NCBI GenBank assembly: GCA_038242095.1
Contig: JBBSSJ010000210.1
Coordinates: forward strand, 1 to 8,157
Reading direction: 5' to 3'
DNA: 8,157 nt
Source: Persicitalea sp038242095
GTDB taxonomy: Bacteria > Bacteroidota > Bacteroidia > Cytophagales > Spirosomataceae
Shown: piece after piece, positions 1-5,835 of the stretch
How positions within the stretch are numbered: position 1 is the first letter of the stretch
Layout of the letters: each line of letters begins with the position of its first letter
The notes under the pieces: model-generated
The model's database searches: none
Told to the model about the DNA's origin: nothing
The model's input: only the letters and a program-made list of their open reading frames with translations
Position numbers and translations under genes: made by a program

Positions 1-183
1 ATCGTCAGATACGGCGACAAATACCCCAAGGAGGCCTGTTTCGTCGTGTGGGGCGACACCATACCCGACAACTCCGAAAATCTGGTGGGCGAGCAGGTAG
101 AGGTGTCCTTCGACATCGAAAGTCGCGAGAATAACGGCCGCGATTACACCGATGCAAAGGCTTGGAAATTTAAAATAACCTGA
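1..183 (+). CDS. DUF3127 family protein, C-terminal part (5' end outside window)
   Basis: Frame 1 is open from the first base to TGA at 181-183 and gives 60 residues of a protein whose start lies upstream of the window. The text matches the C-terminal half of DUF3127 proteins of Bacteroidota: a 'YPKEACFVVWGD' strand, then 'VGEQVEVSFDIESRENNGRDYTD' and the closing 'AKAWKFKI'. The conserved core is F-D-I-E-S-R-E-x-N-G-R-x-Y-T-D. The family is predicted to have an OB fold and resembles single-strand DNA-binding proteins; its cellular role is not established. The usual Trp after 'NGR' is Asp here, and the last residues are Lys-Ile-Thr. A small membrane peptide starts 3 bp after the stop, so the two may be co-transcribed. 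The family call is confident; the nucleic-acid-binding role is inference. Confidence 0.85.
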   Translation: MVRYGDKYPKEACFVVWGDTIPDNSENLVGEQVEVSFDIESRENNGRDYTDAKAWKFKIT

Positions 184-186
184 ACC

Positions 187-309
187 ATGCAACAAACGAC
201 GATTATTATTATTTACTGGCTAGCCCTCCGTCTTGGAATTGGCGGGGCCTGGAATATCTTCCGCAACTGGTTGTTCGAGCGCAGTCAAGGCGACGATAAC
301 CAACGATAA
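187..309 (+). CDS. 40-residue putative membrane peptide
   Basis: This is a short frame from ATG at 187 to TAA at 307-309, beginning 3 bp after the DUF3127 stop. The product begins MQQTTIIIIYWLALRLGIGG, with a hydrophobic stretch at about residues 5-20, then a Trp-rich 'AWNIFRNWLFE' segment and a polar, acidic tail. One membrane-inserted helix with a short cytoplasmic or periplasmic tail is the simplest reading. I do not recognise the family. Support comes from the tight coupling to the upstream gene and from the hairpin directly after the stop. No clear ribosome-binding site is visible, which is common in Bacteroidota. It could be a chance frame. Confidence 0.45.
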   Translation: MQQTTIIIIYWLALRLGIGGAWNIFRNWLFERSQGDDNQR

Positions 310-312
310 ACC

Positions 313-347
313 AGCGGCGGGCCGGTAGAATTCTCCGGGCCGCCGCT
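313..347 (+). terminator. GC-rich hairpin, likely end of the upstream transcript
   Basis: The arms 313-325 and 335-347 pair as AGCGGCGG/CCGCCGCT plus CCGG/CCGG, with one G-G mismatch. The 9-nt loop itself contains the palindrome AGAATTCT. It sits 3 bp after the stop of the 40-residue peptide gene. On the + strand it is followed by an A-tract (351-357) rather than a T-tract, so it is not a textbook intrinsic terminator for the upstream genes. It could instead act in the other direction or as a 3'-end stabilising structure. Confidence 0.45.
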
Positions 348-387
348 TCAAAAAAAAGTGTCGATACCTTATAATTACAAACACATC

Positions 388-762
388 ATGCTTACCTCTT
401 TAAAAAACATGCTGCTTGCTACTCTGGCGACGGTCTTGTCAGTGGCCACCACGGCACGCGCCCAGACGGTTAACAACATTCCGATCTCCCAAATCGATAC
501 GGAGTACATTCAGATCATGGCCACCACCAAGCTGCTTTCCACCAAAGTCACCGTAGACATCGACTTTGGGCAGCGAAATAAGGCTTTCGCTTTGAAAGAC
601 ACCGAAATCCGCGATGAGAATAACCAGGTAGTCAGCTTCAACTCGATCATTGATGCGCTGAACTTCATGAGCGCCAGCGGCTACGATTTCGTGCAGGCCT
701 ACACGGTCACCATCTCCGGCACTGTCGTGTACTATTATCTAATGCGAAAGAAGAAAAAGTAG
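388..762 (+). CDS. Secreted small protein with signal peptide, unknown function
   Basis: I place the start at ATG 388 rather than the GTG at 358, because 388 begins directly with a signal peptide. That leader (MLTSLKNMLLATLATVLSVA then TTARA) ends in an Ala-Arg-Ala signal-peptidase I site, with cleavage predicted between residues 25 and 26 before Gln. The mature part of about 99 residues starts QTVNNIPISQIDTEYIQI. It looks like a compact alpha/beta domain, with strand-like segments 'KVTVDIDFG' and 'AYTVTISGTVVYYYLM' around a helical 'FNSIIDALNFMSASGYDFVQ', and it ends in five positively charged residues (R-K-K-K-K). I recall similar uncharacterised exported proteins in Bacteroidota but cannot name a family. 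The next gene begins 30 bp downstream, so co-transcription is likely. No cysteines are present in the mature part. Confidence 0.75.
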   Translation: MLTSLKNMLLATLATVLSVATTARAQTVNNIPISQIDTEYIQIMATTKLLSTKVTVDIDFGQRNKAFALKDTEIRDENNQVVSFNSIIDALNFMSASGYDFVQAYTVTISGTVVYYYLMRKKKK

Positions 763-792
763 ACAATCATTTCACTTAAAAACCACAGTACT

Positions 793-1173
793 ATGAAACG
801 GATATTCTTTGCAAAATTAATTGTATTGGCATTGCTGGCCACAGTGGGCTGCAACTCCGAAGGAGGCTCCGGTCAGCGGAGCAATAGCGGCAGCCAGTTC
901 GTGGGGGCTTGGCAAGACCCCGAAGCAGACTGCTCTCCCTGTGGGAGGTGGGTTTTCACCGAAACGAAAGAAGGGGGACTGTGGGCCGAATACTATAAAC
1001 ATGGTGGCGGTGGTGCAAAAGTCGATTACGCAGCCAATTATGATGCTGCCAGCAAAATGGTGAATATTGAAAGTGGGAATGGCCTCAAAGCAGCGATTGT
1101 TAACGGCAATCTGAAAATTCGGAGTGTTACATATCAGAAAGTAACAGCGGAAAAGCAAGCGCTGGGTCAGTGA
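793..1173 (+). CDS. Small putative lipoprotein with lipocalin-like character
   Basis: The 126-residue product opens with a lipoprotein leader: Lys-Arg, a hydrophobic core, then 'LLATVGC' with the lipidated cysteine at residue 20. A Gly/Ser/Asn-rich linker (about 21-35) follows. From residue 36 a beta-rich domain starts with 'FVGAW', a motif often seen at the first strand of lipocalin-like or calycin-type small domains. Residues 47-50 are C-S-P-C, a CxxC pair that could form a disulfide. Later segments ('GLWAEYYKH', 'KMVNIESG', 'NLKIRSVTYQKV') alternate in a strand-like way. It is probably anchored in the outer or inner membrane facing the periplasm. I do not recognise a specific family. It lies 30 bp after the secreted-protein gene and 6 bp before the next one. 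Confidence 0.75.
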   Translation: MKRIFFAKLIVLALLATVGCNSEGGSGQRSNSGSQFVGAWQDPEADCSPCGRWVFTETKEGGLWAEYYKHGGGGAKVDYAANYDAASKMVNIESGNGLKAAIVNGNLKIRSVTYQKVTAEKQALGQ

Positions 1174-1179
1174 CGACCT

Positions 1180-1395
1180 ATGGAACCGCTCACCTTCGAG
1201 ACATTCATGCGGGCTGAGGTCTTCCTGCCATGCGTGGGGGCTTACTGCATTCTGGTATACGGGGTGGTTTGGGTGGCATTCAGGCTACACACCCGATACT
1301 TGCGGCAAAAACAGCAGTCGGGTAGGGCCCCGATTGTTAATACGAACCCGCCCGCTGGCGCGGGATCTGCGGGCGCTGTTGAGCCGGATCGTTAA
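1180..1395 (+). CDS. 71-residue single-helix membrane protein, unknown
   Basis: It starts at ATG 1180, 6 bp after the lipoprotein stop, so it is probably in the same transcript. The sequence has a hydrophobic helix at about residues 14-34 ('VFLPCVGAYCILVYGVVWVA'), then a basic stretch 'RLHTRYLRQKQQ', which places the C-terminus in the cytoplasm by the positive-inside rule. A Pro/Gly/Ala-rich tail ends in 'EPDR'. No family is recognised. The basic juxtamembrane segment resembles small membrane-anchored accessory proteins, but this is only a topology argument. The ATG at 1207-1209 (residue 10) is an alternative start that would still keep the helix. Confidence 0.5.
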   Translation: MEPLTFETFMRAEVFLPCVGAYCILVYGVVWVAFRLHTRYLRQKQQSGRAPIVNTNPPAGAGSAGAVEPDR

Positions 1396-1414
1396 CGTTC
1401 CGACCACAAACCCG

Positions 1415-1434
1415 CCAGGCTAAACGGAGCCTGG
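1415..1434 (+). terminator. Small hairpin after the three-gene run
   Basis: CCAGGCT (1415-1421) pairs perfectly with AGCCTGG (1428-1434) across a 6-nt loop, 20 bp after the stop of the membrane-protein gene. No T-tract follows immediately. The nearest T-run is at 1487-1501, too far away to act with this stem. It may be a transcript end, but the evidence is only the stem and its position. Confidence 0.35.
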
Positions 1435-1536
1435 TCCGCTAATCGTTAACAGTCCTCTCATTTGCGCGTATTAGTTTCCTTGAACGGTTTTTCTTTTTTT
1501 TGCAATAGGGCGAGGGTTCGCACGAGATTGTAAACC

Positions 1537-1543
1537 AAGGGAG
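1537..1543 (+). promoter_or_regulatory. Ribosome binding site fixing a GTG start
   Basis: AAGGGAG lies 4 nt before the GTG at 1548. It is one of the few clear Shine-Dalgarno-like sites in the window. It supports GTG as the start of the recombinase-exonuclease fusion, which agrees with the protein beginning at the first beta strand of the resolvase fold. Confidence 0.6.
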
Positions 1544-1547
1544 AACC

Positions 1548-2789
1548 GTGAAAATAGCTTACATAAGACCCACCATCGACGACGATAATAACAGAGACAA
1601 GTTGGAACAACTCAACGAACTTGGGTACGACAAGCTTTTCATCGAGGGCGATGTAGGCAAGAAAAAACCCCTGACAGTGCTGGATAAAGTCGTGGCCTTA
1701 GCCGTCCAGGGGGATGTCGTGTGCATCACAACGCTCACCCAACTGGGCCGTTCGCTGGAAGAGATCGTTCGTTTTGCCAAACTGATTTCCGATAAGCAGG
1801 TGGCCGTATTCTCCATTACGGAAAACACCGAAAAGAAACACCAGGAAAGTGATCTGAACATCAAGCTGCTGGCTTCCCTGGCCGTGGAGCAGCGCATCGA
1901 ACTGGTCGCCCGTATCCAGTCCGGTCGTAAGGCAGCGGCAGAGCGCGGCGTACAGCTGGGCCGTAAAAAGGGACTCAGTTCCAAATACGCCAGCATTGCC
2001 CCGGAGGTCTTCGCATACGCCCAGCAACCCAAAAAGACCATCCCCGACATCCTGACCAAGTTTAACATCGGTTCACGCAACACGCTCTACAAGATCCTGG
2101 ATTTCCAAAGGGAGGCCATTGGTCATCAAAACAGACTAGACGCCCGTAAGCGAAAGATAGCGCGCGCGCCCGCTCAGAAACTCTTTTACATGGACATCGA
2201 GACGACGGGCGACGAGCCCATTCTTGATTCGATTCACCACCTGGGGCTGATCTTAGAAATCAACGGGGAGATTGCATTACGCGATTCGCTGATCGTACGG
2301 CCTCAGGAGTACGATGACCTTCCTGAGGACTACCAGACGCCGGGCACGCGCATCACCAAAGCGCAACTCGGGGACAAGACAAACTTCGTACCCGCCGCTG
2401 AGGCATTGACCGAACTATGCCAAATATTAGGGAAACATATCGACCCGGTCAATCCCGCCGACCGTTTTCTGGTGGTGGGCTTCGACTCGCAGGGTTTGAA
2501 GCTGCCGTTTCTAAAAAAACTCTTCGAGAGCGGTCCCCAACGCTTCGAGGACTATTTCTTCGCGCCGTCTTTCGACGTGTTGGTCTTGGCTGCTTACTAC
2601 CTGTGGCCGCGCCTGGCGCAGCTGGGTGACTTCACCCTGCACATGGTATTCAATGCCTTAGGAGGAAATGAAAAAGTCAGAATGGTGCAAGAGGGGGGAA
2701 ACGGACCGCACGTAGCGGTCGGGGTGGAAATGACGCGTCAGGTCTACAAACACATTACAGCAGACGGCTTCGTTTTTAACGATAATTAA
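1548..2789 (+). CDS. Serine resolvase-like / DEDD exonuclease-like fusion protein, probably catalytically altered
   Basis: One 413-residue frame holds two families. Residues 1-140 follow the resolvase/invertase catalytic domain: 'MKIAYIRP' at the first strand, 'GDVVCITTLTQLGRSLEEI' at 55-73, 'SITENTE' at 89-95, and the long helix ending 'RKAAAERGVQLGRKKG'. Residues 145-187 form a Hin-type helix-turn-helix ('TIPDILTKFNIGSRNTLYKIL'). After a basic linker (about 195-210), residues 213-403 resemble a DnaQ-like DEDD exonuclease: motif I 'DIETTG' with D216 and E218, a motif II region around 310-325, 'SFDVLVLAA' at 341-349, and motif III 'HVAVGVEMT' from H388. The recombinase nucleophile Ser is Thr (T9), and the usual L-D-R-L-G-R is L-T-Q-L-G-R. 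In the exonuclease half the motif II and III aspartates are not found. Tyr5, Arg7 and Arg68 remain. A DNA-binding or scaffold role is inferred. Met215 could serve as an internal start for the second domain alone. Confidence 0.85.
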   Translation: MKIAYIRPTIDDDNNRDKLEQLNELGYDKLFIEGDVGKKKPLTVLDKVVALAVQGDVVCITTLTQLGRSLEEIVRFAKLISDKQVAVFSITENTEKKHQESDLNIKLLASLAVEQRIELVARIQSGRKAAAERGVQLGRKKGLSSKYASIAPEVFAYAQQPKKTIPDILTKFNIGSRNTLYKILDFQREAIGHQNRLDARKRKIARAPAQKLFYMDIETTGDEPILDSIHHLGLILEINGEIALRDSLIVRPQEYDDLPEDYQTPGTRITKAQLGDKTNFVPAAEALTELCQILGKHIDPVNPADRFLVVGFDSQGLKLPFLKKLFESGPQRFEDYFFAPSFDVLVLAAYYLWPRLAQLGDFTLHMVFNALGGNEKVRMVQEGGNGPHVAVGVEMTRQVYKHITADGFVFNDN

Positions 2790-2796
2790 CGCTTGC

Positions 2797-2822
2797 GACC
2801 GGGCTAAAACCCGATCCGGGTC
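2797..2822 (+). terminator. Imperfect hairpin after the fusion gene
   Basis: The ends GACCGG and CCGGGTC pair with one bulged G. The interior contains an alternative CGGG/CCCG stem. It starts 8 bp after the TAA of the fusion gene. There is no T-tract, so termination is inferred from position only. Confidence 0.25.
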
Positions 2823-3135
2823 AGAGCGGCGCGACACCACCCATCAATCGTTACCGATCCTGCCGACGTCCACCCCGTGGCCAAGCGCTGCACGGACCGT
2901 TGACAATTTTCCTTTTTCACCGCATCGTAATAGAACGGACCCAACTACTCAGAGGTACAATTCTCCCCGCGAATCTCGTCCACGAAGTTTCCAGCCCACC
3001 CTTGAGCAAATAAGTGAATCTCGGGCCGTGAAAAGATTCAGGCTTTCCTACATTTCAAAAACGGGCTTTACCTGCTGCTGGGCAAAGTTGACCGGGACGT
3101 TGGAACATTTCCCCTTGCGGGTTGATGTGAATTAC

Positions 3136-3163
3136 ATGTAGATGTAGATGTAGATGTAGATGT
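3136..3163. repeat. ATGTAG microsatellite, four and two-thirds units
   Basis: ATGTAG is repeated four times exactly (3136-3159) and continues with ATGT. No gene runs through it. One frame reads alternating Val-Asp and is bounded by stops (TGA at 3123, TAG just after 3170). On the minus strand it gives alternating Ile-Tyr within an 11-codon ATG-to-TAA frame. It is a slippage-prone tract of unknown effect. Confidence 0.85.
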
Positions 3164-3210
3164 GCATCTGGATTAGGTCTACAAAAGTGATGGTCTTTCA
3201 ATTCATATAA

Positions 3211-3374
3211 GGGGTTCTTTTAGTAAATGGCCCGCAGTGGGATCGGCCATCCGACGCGGACGGTAAAGAATTACTCTAAGCGTTTTCGGGCAGTATCCAC
3301 TACTCATTGGGCTTAAAATAGGGTACGTTGATTTCCGCCGGGCCGCCGGGCGGTCCATTTACTAAAAGAAGCCC
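3211..3374. mobile_element. 164-bp MITE-like element with 24-bp terminal inverted repeats
   Basis: The left end (3211-3234) and the reverse complement of the right end (3351-3374) agree at 22 of 24 positions, with 16 consecutive matches around TTCTTTTAGTAAATGG. Both ends begin with GGG. The sequence ATAA lies directly outside each end (3207-3210 and 3375-3378) and could be a 4-bp target duplication, though AT-rich flanks make this weak. The interior of 116 bp has no open frame. Size, strong terminal repeats and lack of coding capacity fit a miniature inverted-repeat element mobilised by a transposase elsewhere; a long transcribed hairpin is the alternative. I cannot assign the parental IS family. 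Confidence 0.55.
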
Positions 3375-3456
3375 ATAAAGGACGCCGTCATGCACCGCTT
3401 CAAAAGATAAATAGTAAGATCTTGGTGCAACCTCGGACAAAATCGCTTGGATCAGT

Positions 3457-4605
3457 TTAATCCAGCACTTTGCGAATCATGTCGTACTCGCCTCGCTCCA
3501 ATAAGTCCAGCCGCCCGTCAGTGGCCAGCCGAACCTGATCCCGGAACTTCTTGACCCGTGAGAGCATGGGCTCGATGATCGTGTTACTGTGACTGATAAA
3601 ATTGTAAAGATCCGCCTCACAGGCAGGCAACTTGTATCCGCGCGAACTGCTGGCGATCAGAATGCCCGCGTCCCGGAGCGGAGCGATTACCTTGGTCTGA
3701 AAGTAGTGCAGTGAAACGGCTTTGCCCCGGCGGGCGCGGATGTGTTCCATGATCTCCCGGCTGGCAATGTAACGCGTAGGGTCCATATGCCTGAAATGGA
3801 AAACGAGGTAAGCCAGGCAGGTCGTCTGGTCGATGACTTGCGGGGCGGGGCTGTGGGCGCGGCGGTGGATGTAATCCGTGGCCAGGTTCACGCTCAGGTC
3901 GGCCAGCGTCGCGTTGTACTGCTCTCCATCCAGTTCGGTCGTCACCAAACTGGGTTCGAACGCGTCGGGCCAAAACTTCATGGTGAGGATTTTGGGTTTC
4001 AGCAACTCGGTGAAGGTATGCCGCTGAGGACCGATCAGCGTCTCATCGTAACAGTGCGCCAAAGTCTCGGCCAGGAATTCTGCCGCCCGAACCAGAATCC
4101 GGTCCTTAGGATTGGCGAAACCGAAGGCGGCCTGGTTGAAGATATTGGGAATATGGCGCCGGTGGACATACTTCACGAAACCATCCATGAAGCCTTCGTC
4201 ACCCTTTTCTGCGGCGAGCATTTGCAGGTCTGGAAAAACGCGGTAGAGTTCGCGATCGGCCAGGCCGTGCAGGAACTTGTAAAAGGATCCCCGGTAACGC
4301 AAGCCCTGACTGACGAGCTGCCGCTTGTCAACCACCAGAGCGAAAATCCAGAAGGGGGCTTGCATTAGCTCGGCAAGCGCCTTCGTCCGCAGGGAGTGGT
4401 TGTTGCCTATTTCGTCCGACCAGACAGGGCTGGTGTCGAAATACTTTTTCTGCACCTGCCAGGCTATTTCCTCCGCTTTGCTAACGTTCTGCTGTGGTAG
4501 GGTGAGGGCGGCCACGATGAAATGCGTCTTTGTTTCCCTTTTGGTAAAGTCGAGTCCGCTGTCCCCCCAGTCGGCGAGGTAGGCGACGCGTGAACCGTCG
4601 TGCAT
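3457..4605 (-). CDS. DUF3800 family protein with C-terminal winged-helix region
   Basis: The 382-residue protein starts at ATG 4605 and ends with TAA at 3457-3459. Residues 7-35 ('VAYLADWGDSGLDF...THFIVAALTL') match the N-terminal strand of DUF3800, normally 'YIDESG', with D12 kept and D15 nearby. Residues 86-112 ('WIFALVVDKRQL...LRYRGSFYKFL') and 171-187 ('LVRAAEFLAETLAHCYD') match the inner strand and the 'LQLADfIAG' helix, with AEF in place of ADF. After residue 190 there is an extra region. Residues 275-330 look like a winged helix ('ASREIMEHI', 'TKVIAPLRDAGILIASSSRGYKLP'), followed by a helical tail 331-382. The family's activity is not established; members are common near mobile and defence genes, so a nucleic-acid-directed role is inference. 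It has no close co-directional neighbour and points toward the MITE-like element. No Shine-Dalgarno is visible. Confidence 0.75.
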   Translation of the reverse strand: MHDGSRVAYLADWGDSGLDFTKRETKTHFIVAALTLPQQNVSKAEEIAWQVQKKYFDTSPVWSDEIGNNHSLRTKALAELMQAPFWIFALVVDKRQLVSQGLRYRGSFYKFLHGLADRELYRVFPDLQMLAAEKGDEGFMDGFVKYVHRRHIPNIFNQAAFGFANPKDRILVRAAEFLAETLAHCYDETLIGPQRHTFTELLKPKILTMKFWPDAFEPSLVTTELDGEQYNATLADLSVNLATDYIHRRAHSPAPQVIDQTTCLAYLVFHFRHMDPTRYIASREIMEHIRARRGKAVSLHYFQTKVIAPLRDAGILIASSSRGYKLPACEADLYNFISHSNTIIEPMLSRVKKFRDQVRLATDGRLDLLERGEYDMIRKVLD

Positions 4606-4753
4606 AGTGTCTAAAAGTAAGGGACTGGATGGTATTGCATATTATGGCAGCGGGAAAAGTTCAGGAACATAAATACACACCACCGGCCATTGTTGTCGGT
4701 GGGAAAATATCTTATTCTGACGAAAATTCAATTTACAATTAAAACAACTGATT

Positions 4754-4963
4754 ATGAATACGGAATTAAAAATAGGCGACAAAGTGAGCTGGAACTCTGA
4801 AGCAGGAAAAGTTTCAGGCACTGTCATTTAAATACATAAAAGTGATTTCGATTACAAAAATCATACACACTATGCTACGGCAGAAGAACCTTAGTATGGA
4901 ATAAGAAGCAGCAAGACGGATCATATTGCAGCACACAAAGGTTCTGCCCTTAGCAAACTTTGA
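4754..4963 (+). pseudogene. DUF2945 (hypervirulence-associated TUDOR-type) gene broken by two nonsense codons
   Basis: Read in one frame from ATG 4754 to TGA 4961-4963, this gives a full-length DUF2945 protein of 69 codons interrupted by TAA at 4829-4831 and TAG at 4892-4894. The N-terminal part is MNTELKIGDKVSWNSEAGKV then SGTVI. After the first stop come 'IHKSDFDYKNHTHYATAEEP', the second stop, and 'YGIRSSKTDHIAAHKGSALSKL', which is the family's conserved ending. No frameshift is needed. Relatives usually have Lys at the first stop and Gln at the second, so each is one base change from a sense codon (AAA, CAG). The region is AT-richer than its neighbours, which suggests a different origin. 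Loss of function is the simple reading; stop readthrough cannot be excluded from one sequence. Confidence 0.8.
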
Positions 4964-5054
4964 AAGAATAGTCAGAAAAAGAAATTGAGAACCTAAGGAG
5001 TGATCCCTTGTGGGTTATATCCCGTAATTACAAGCGCCAAAAACAATCCCAAGA

Positions 5055-5783
5055 ATGTCCTTTCAGATCCTGCACCCAAGCAACCCCTTGGATCCCGTGA
5101 CCACGTTCACGATCTTTAAGTTTCCGAAACGAAAAAGCTGGTGGGCCTTTGGTCAAATGGGACGTAAAACGCTGGAAAACGGCAGAGGCGCAACGTTCAG
5201 CAAGATGCTCGGTAGCGGACGGAATGGTTTCGACATAATTCCAAACTTTCAGCAGTACGCCTTTCTGGCCCATTGGGAAGACGACCAGGCTGCTGACGCC
5301 TTCTTTGGCTCACCTGTCTTTCAAAACTACGCCGCCCAAACCTCGCAACACTACACGATTAAAATGCATCCCATCCAGTCGCACGGCCAATGGGATGGGC
5401 GTGAACCATTTGAAATCTCCGATAATACTGGAAAAGGCTACGCGGGCCCCATTGTCGTGCTGACCCGCGCCAAAGTCAACTTCACCAAACTAATCTATTT
5501 CTGGCGGAAGGTTCCCAAGGCGCAAGCTTCCCTGGGCCAATCCGAAGGGGTACTGCTCGCGCTGGGTATCGGGGAAAAACCCCTGGTTCAACAAGTCACC
5601 GTCAGCGTTTGGGACAGCATGGAATCGATGAAAAAGTTTGCCTACCAGCAGCCGGGACACCGGGAACTCGTGAAGCTTACCCGGGAGGGTGACTGGTTCA
5701 GCGAGGAGTTATTCGCCCGATTTATTCCGGTGGCCGAATGGGCTGAGGGCGACCCGGACGGCGGATTGTTTAACCCGCTCTGA
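5055..5783 (+). CDS. Spheroidene monooxygenase (CrtA)-like protein
   Basis: The 242-residue protein follows the CrtA family from end to end. Visible landmarks are 'WWAFGQMGRKTL' (29-40), 'FSKMLGSGRNGFDIIPNFQQYAFLAHWED' (48-76), 'GPIVVLTRAKVNFTKLIYFWRKVP' (131-154), 'LGIGEKPLVQQVTVSVWDS' (170-188) and 'HRELVKLTREGDWFSEELFARF' (202-223). CrtA in phototrophic proteobacteria adds a keto group to acyclic carotenoids using oxygen. Homologues in non-phototrophic Bacteroidota are often annotated the same way without proof. No other carotenoid gene is seen nearby, so the substrate is open. There is no signal peptide, and the protein should be cytoplasmic or peripheral at the inner membrane. The start at ATG 5055 lacks a close Shine-Dalgarno. 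The gene converges on the dehydrogenase gene, with 52 bp between the two stops. Confidence 0.8.
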   Translation: MSFQILHPSNPLDPVTTFTIFKFPKRKSWWAFGQMGRKTLENGRGATFSKMLGSGRNGFDIIPNFQQYAFLAHWEDDQAADAFFGSPVFQNYAAQTSQHYTIKMHPIQSHGQWDGREPFEISDNTGKGYAGPIVVLTRAKVNFTKLIYFWRKVPKAQASLGQSEGVLLALGIGEKPLVQQVTVSVWDSMESMKKFAYQQPGHRELVKLTREGDWFSEELFARFIPVAEWAEGDPDGGLFNPL

Positions 5784-5835
5784 AAACGATACGGTCAACC
5801 CCGGCGGGGGGGCCGCTGCCGTTACACCTTCACCG

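Larger units (their letters stand above)
2790..3456. other. 667-bp gene-free stretch
   Basis: No credible coding frame occurs between the stop of the fusion gene and the stop of the DUF3800 gene. What can be seen is the hairpin just after the fusion gene, a hexanucleotide microsatellite and a short element with terminal inverted repeats. A TTGACA at about 2900 has no matching -10 box, and no Bacteroidota-type TTTG/TAnnTTTG pair is evident. A GTG-initiated 37-codon frame at 3028-3141 is too weak to call. Confidence 0.6.

Noticed and set aside
2899..2935. TTGACA sequence as a sigma-70 type promoter
   Set aside because: No matching -10 hexamer at 16-18 bp, and the Bacteroidota consensus differs from this form.
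3028..3141. GTG-initiated 37-codon frame ending in the microsatellite
   Set aside because: No Shine-Dalgarno and no recognised motif. The stop is created by the repeat itself.
3742..4368. 208-codon + strand frame opposite the DUF3800 gene
   Set aside because: It is the antisense shadow of a gene with clear family motifs; its own translation shows none.
4680..4702. 6-bp hairpin CCACCG/CGGTGG upstream of the DUF2945 pseudogene
   Set aside because: The stem is short, the loop is 11 nt and there is no clear T-tract in either direction; not separable from chance.
5784..5835. Possible bidirectional terminator between the convergent genes
   Set aside because: The GC-rich run gives only 4-bp stems (CCCC/GGGG and ACGG/CCGT) and no T-tract on either side.
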